Source: Gossypium raimondii (taxonomy: Eukaryota > Streptophyta > Magnoliopsida > Malvales > Malvaceae). From it: a DNA stretch of 64,000 bases. Of this stretch, positions 60,289-64,000 are shown piece after piece. Position 1 is the first letter of the stretch. Every line of letters starts with the position of its first letter. A program made the translations under genes and the position numbers. The stretch spans positions 24,304,001 to 24,368,000 of the forward strand of contig NC_068569.1 in NCBI RefSeq assembly GCF_025698545.1. Direction: 5' to 3'. A model generated the notes under the pieces. It saw only the letters and a program-made list of their open reading frames with translations. It was not told the origin of the DNA and made no database searches.

Positions 60289-60819
60289 AGCCTGTTTTCC
60301 AAAGTTCATTGGTTGAAGCTATAAGAATGAGGGTTGAATGTTTAACTGATTTCATTTCATGGAGTTGTTCATGTCATAGTCCAATGTTTACTAGCAAGAG
60401 CTATTTTCATTTTCATGTTTATTGTATCAATAAAAACGCAAGTGAATTTGACTGATTTTAATTCACTACTTGCAGGAACTATGCCATTTCCATCATGTTG
60501 ATGTGACATTTTACACTTTTAATTCACTTTTGTTGGGTTGTTCTAATTTGAAGAAGAAATGAATCTTTTTCTTGCTCTAATTTGAAATATGTTTGCTGCC
60601 ATACAAGGTTAAGCAATGGAATCAAATATCAGGAAAAGAAATATTAAAAAAGAAAAAGAAAAACGTGAACATGACACAAATAAAGGAATGTTCCAAAATA
60701 TAAAAAATGTGTTATTATATCAAAATTCATATAAATATAAAATACTTTACACAATTAGGAAACGGTAAAATACATTAACACAACAAGAAAATACAAATTG
60801 CTAGTTCTATCGGAGAAGA

Positions 60820-63800
60820 TCAACATGGCTTATTATTGGATTTAGATGGTGAAGATGGCATGGCTTTGGCAAAATCAAGAAGGTCTCTGAAGAAAGCATC
60901 TTCTGGGTTTACTTGTTGGGTTGGGATCTTAGAATTAATGGAGAGATTTTGAGTTTGTCCAACAAGACTGTCATAAGAGGAATCAAAACCATTAATGGAA
61001 TGAAAAGAACTACCGGTATAACCATGTTGTTGCTCAAAGAATTGATGTCTTTGATTGAACATAGAAGACGGTGGGTAGTTTCCAGCAGGATTGTCCAACT
61101 GAACCAGAGGCAGCTGCTCAGCATCAGCAGGTTTGACTAAGGAAGCCAGTTTAGGTTGTTCACTGAACACAGGTGCAGATCCAGTGTCAGCCGAACAGGA
61201 AGGAGATGATGGAGCTAAAGTTGAAGCTAACTCTAGGGAGTTCATGTATGCATCAGTAGGATCAGAATGAAGTGTGGGTTCTTTAATTTCAGAGAAATCC
61301 TCGGACTTGTAAGTATCACCGCTAAGATAATCAATGAAGCTGGAATTTGACGTAACTGGCCTTTTTGATGAGGGTGGAGGAGGAAGAAGAGGAACAGCTC
61401 GAGCAGGTTCACTTTTTTGTGCTCTTTGAACCTGTCTTTGAGCATTATCCCTTGACGATCTATAATATACAAGGACAGAGATTCATTAAATTAGATGAAA
61501 CAAGAATACCGAAACATCACAAAAAATATTCCCTTTAAGTAAGGATTGGTTACCCAAATCTTATATTGCTCAGATATAAGTGTCGAATATTGGTATCTGT
61601 TCAATATAAGAATGGTCTTTTTTTTTTTTTTTTTCCAACAAACCATATTCAAGCAATCTTTAAGTATGTTCATTTTTTTCCCCGCAAACTATATTCAGAG
61701 AAATCTTTAAGTGTGTTTTAGAGAAGATAAGACAAAACCACTACAATTTCCTCTTACGTTATAGAGACCAGGGCATGTAACACATCAATGTTAAGTTACT
61801 CAGACTCGCTGGTAAATTTCTAATACGAGTATTTATCTGATACAAACACGTTAACTTTTTTTAAGTAAAAACATTCACGTATCTAGAGGATCCTTAAAGG
61901 ATATCCTCATACCCTTGTCTCGATATGTATCAAACATGAATACCAAACATGGAAATATCAAGAAAAACAAAAAGTCAACGTAACATAGCATCAAAACATT
62001 GTCCATGTGCAAAGTGGATGAATTGAACTGATGTATGTTTTTTCTCCGACTTTTTCATGGTTTTGAAGTGCAAGATTAATCCAGCACACTGTAAATATTT
62101 TCTGTAAACTAGAAGAAAAATGTCCAAAACAAAAGGGGGGCAGAAGAATAACATGATAAAATCACCTGTGAGCCAGCTGAGCAAAGTCATCTTCCGAATC
62201 ATCATCGTCATGGTTAACATTAACAATCGGCACAACACGAGTTTCTGCTACTGCTGTGGTAGCACTACCGGTGTTTCCTTTCAGAATGTCATCATGCTGG
62301 CAAAGAACATGCTGCAATCGATCATTTAGTGCTAATCCCTGACATAAAAGTTGCTCATTTCTGGAAAAGCAAAATCCATCATCAGCATTATTCTATAAAA
62401 CAGGAGGGAAATCAATGGAAGATACAAACAGATTCTCACGTTGTATGATTCACGAGAAGAACAACACGTTTTTTGTAAGAACGGCATTGCTCAACGAGGT
62501 CAACAATCACTTCTTGCTTCAAAGACTGAACAACATCCAAAACAGTAAGCCTAATCATTTGATTTGAATTTATTTAATCCCCGGCATGCATAAGGACCGC
62601 ATTGGATAGTATGTAATATTTATTAGATTTATCTTCTTTATTTCTTATTTGGTGTTGATAGATAAGTGGGCACATATTTAGCTTCCAGGGTTGCTTTTCA
62701 TCTAGAACTGTGCAAATACCACACAACCTGCCCAAGCCCAAAGTCTCATTCAATACTCAGGAAGCTTAGGACAAAACTGTTAAACCCGAAAAATGGGCTT
62801 AAGCAAAAAAAATTAAGCCTATTTAAAATATCTACCAAGACCAATTTATGCAATAAGTCCAATAATACGGTCAAAATCAAGAATCAATTTACCATGCCGC
62901 AGCAAGGAAAAAACCAAGATTTTACATTGTGCCATGTGAAACCGGAAAAGAGGATTAATAAAGCTGATCCCAGACAAAGAGATTAACAATGAGAGCAATA
63001 AATTTCCCCGGTGCTAAATAGAAAACCAAGAGGAAAATGAAAACCTTGCAATTTGCACATTAAAACAAGTAAACCAACGTACAACAGCAAGAAAATAATC
63101 TAAAACAGAAAAACAGGATAGTACATGGGTCAAGCATAATGGTTCATTTCTAGAACAAAGTTTTTACCTCAGGAGTCTTGGGCTCCAATGCACTAAGCAC
63201 TTCCATTAAGATATCTGCTAGTCCACTAGCATTTTGAATCTCTGCCAAGCTGAAAGTAGACAAGTTTCATTGTCTTTGCAGGCAAATGATAACCAAAATA
63301 CCGCTAGTTTATGTAGGAAGTTTACGTGTCAGCAGCAAAGATGTTAAAACACAAAGATGGAAAGAGATATGCAGTGTAGTACCTTTGAAGTGGTTTAATA
63401 CAGTTCAACAAAGAAAAAAGGATAGCTTAAGCCTCAATCTTTATGTCCCAATGTTAAAATAATCCATACTGTGTTCATGTATTTTGCCATGTCATAATCA
63501 TGTTTATGATATTGAAAAATTCATGTAATCATATTGTGTTCATGTTATATCTTTATGTTCTGTAATATCAATTTTAGATTTATTAAAGAAAATAAGTATA
63601 AAATTCATTTCAACATTGTTAGTCATATATATGCTAAAACATGCCAATGAACACATAATAGAAACTGTTAGATAATTATGTAAATCATAATGTGTATTAT
63701 CAATTGAATGATTTTTCTTAATTATGAGCTGTGGTGAGGTGATGTCTGTTATAAGCTGTGATGCTCTGTTCTTTGTAATCTCTTCAGAGTCTTTATTTTA

Positions 63801-64000
63801 ATAAAATTTTATTTAGGCCTATCAAAAGAAAAAAATTGTAAATCATAATGTATATGATTTTGCATAAGCAATGACGACTTATATATATGAAGATATAAAT
63901 ATATTACACATTCACATATGGTTTACAATTTATACGGTAAACATAAAATCAAACACAACAAACAAGAGATGAGAGATCCAATCCAAGCAAAAGAGTTATG
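60820..64000 (-). CDS. TOL: TOM1-like protein (TOL), 3' part, runs off the right edge
   Basis: TOL proteins bind ubiquitinated membrane cargo and feed it to the ESCRT pathway for vacuolar breakdown. Exons found, in gene order: 63249-63168, 62525-62440, 62360-62166, 61459-60820, all GT-AG and in frame. They encode the GAT domain (LAEIQNASGLADILMEVL, EVIVDLVEQCRSYKKRVV, LLCQGLALNDRLQHVL), an acidic stretch (DDDDSEDDFAQLAHR), then a long S/P/Q-rich tail with PLLPPPPSSKRP and FIDYLSGDTYKSE, ending SNNKPC. The N-terminal VHS domain is not seen before 64000, so it must lie beyond the edge, behind an intron longer than 750 bases. Exact paralogue within the family is uncertain. Confidence 0.92.
63250..64000. 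other. Right-edge sequence, probable TOL intron
   Basis: AT-rich, no exon recognised on either strand. By position it should be intron of the minus-strand TOL gene. Confidence 0.6.

Larger units (their letters stand above)
56040..60710. repeat. MADS-MADS-exon block 2 of a segmental duplication
   Basis: Contains MADS copy 4, its upstream segment, MADS copy 5 and the unrecognised exon, in the same order and orientation as block 1 (49785-55880: MADS 2, upstream segment, MADS 3, LTR fragment, exon). Confidence 0.75.

Overview
The window looks like nuclear DNA of a dicot plant, most likely a member of the Malvaceae such as cotton. That assignment is an inference from the spliced plant gene families, the AT-rich spacers and the retrotransposon types; I could not search a database. 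Coordinates and exon joins below come from reading splice sites and protein continuity by eye.

Layout. 1-1403: 3' part of a boron (BOR-type) transporter gene that has decayed (1-base deletion, two in-frame stops, no 3' end). 1404-6319: a complete Ty1/copia retrotransposon with a 5-base target duplication. 6325-10300: AT-rich spacer with a ~200-base direct repeat. 10558-14597 (-): a complete ten-coding-exon protein disulfide isomerase gene with two CGHC sites and a C-terminal KDEL. 14700-19200: AT-rich spacer holding a repeated hairpin module. 19217-24100: a second, badly decayed copia element. 25005-28956 (-): a complete seven-exon gene for proteasome subunit beta type-3 whose first coding exon is only six bases. 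29180-30210: a long-inverted-repeat transposon and a 156-base tandem duplication. 31635-37922 (+): a complete nine-exon SWI3C chromatin-remodelling subunit with an apparent GC-AG first intron. 38570-39290: a tandem array that resembles the last exon of the neighbouring gene. 39360-40340 (-): a two-exon BTB/POZ gene. 40700-41190: a LINE remnant.

41400-60700 is an accessory region built by duplication of type I MADS-box (AGL62-like) genes. Five copies are visible; only 58576-59184 (-) is open. Two of the copies, plus an unrecognised exon (55334-55498 and 60105-60288), are repeated in two blocks. The blocks are broken up by a three-level nest of transposons (42674-49539, each level with its own target duplication) and by a Tat/Ogre-like LTR fragment (51658-54848).

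60820-64000 (-): the 3' part of a TOM1-like (TOL) trafficking protein gene that runs off the right edge.

The four complete single genes (PDI, proteasome beta-3, SWI3C, BTB) are ordinary housekeeping or regulatory genes with no sign of joint function. The most unusual material is the MADS cluster with its nested insertions, the co-varying hairpin module at 16.5-19.1 kb, and the gene-derived tandem array at 38.6-39.3 kb. I did not find a clearly new multi-gene system.
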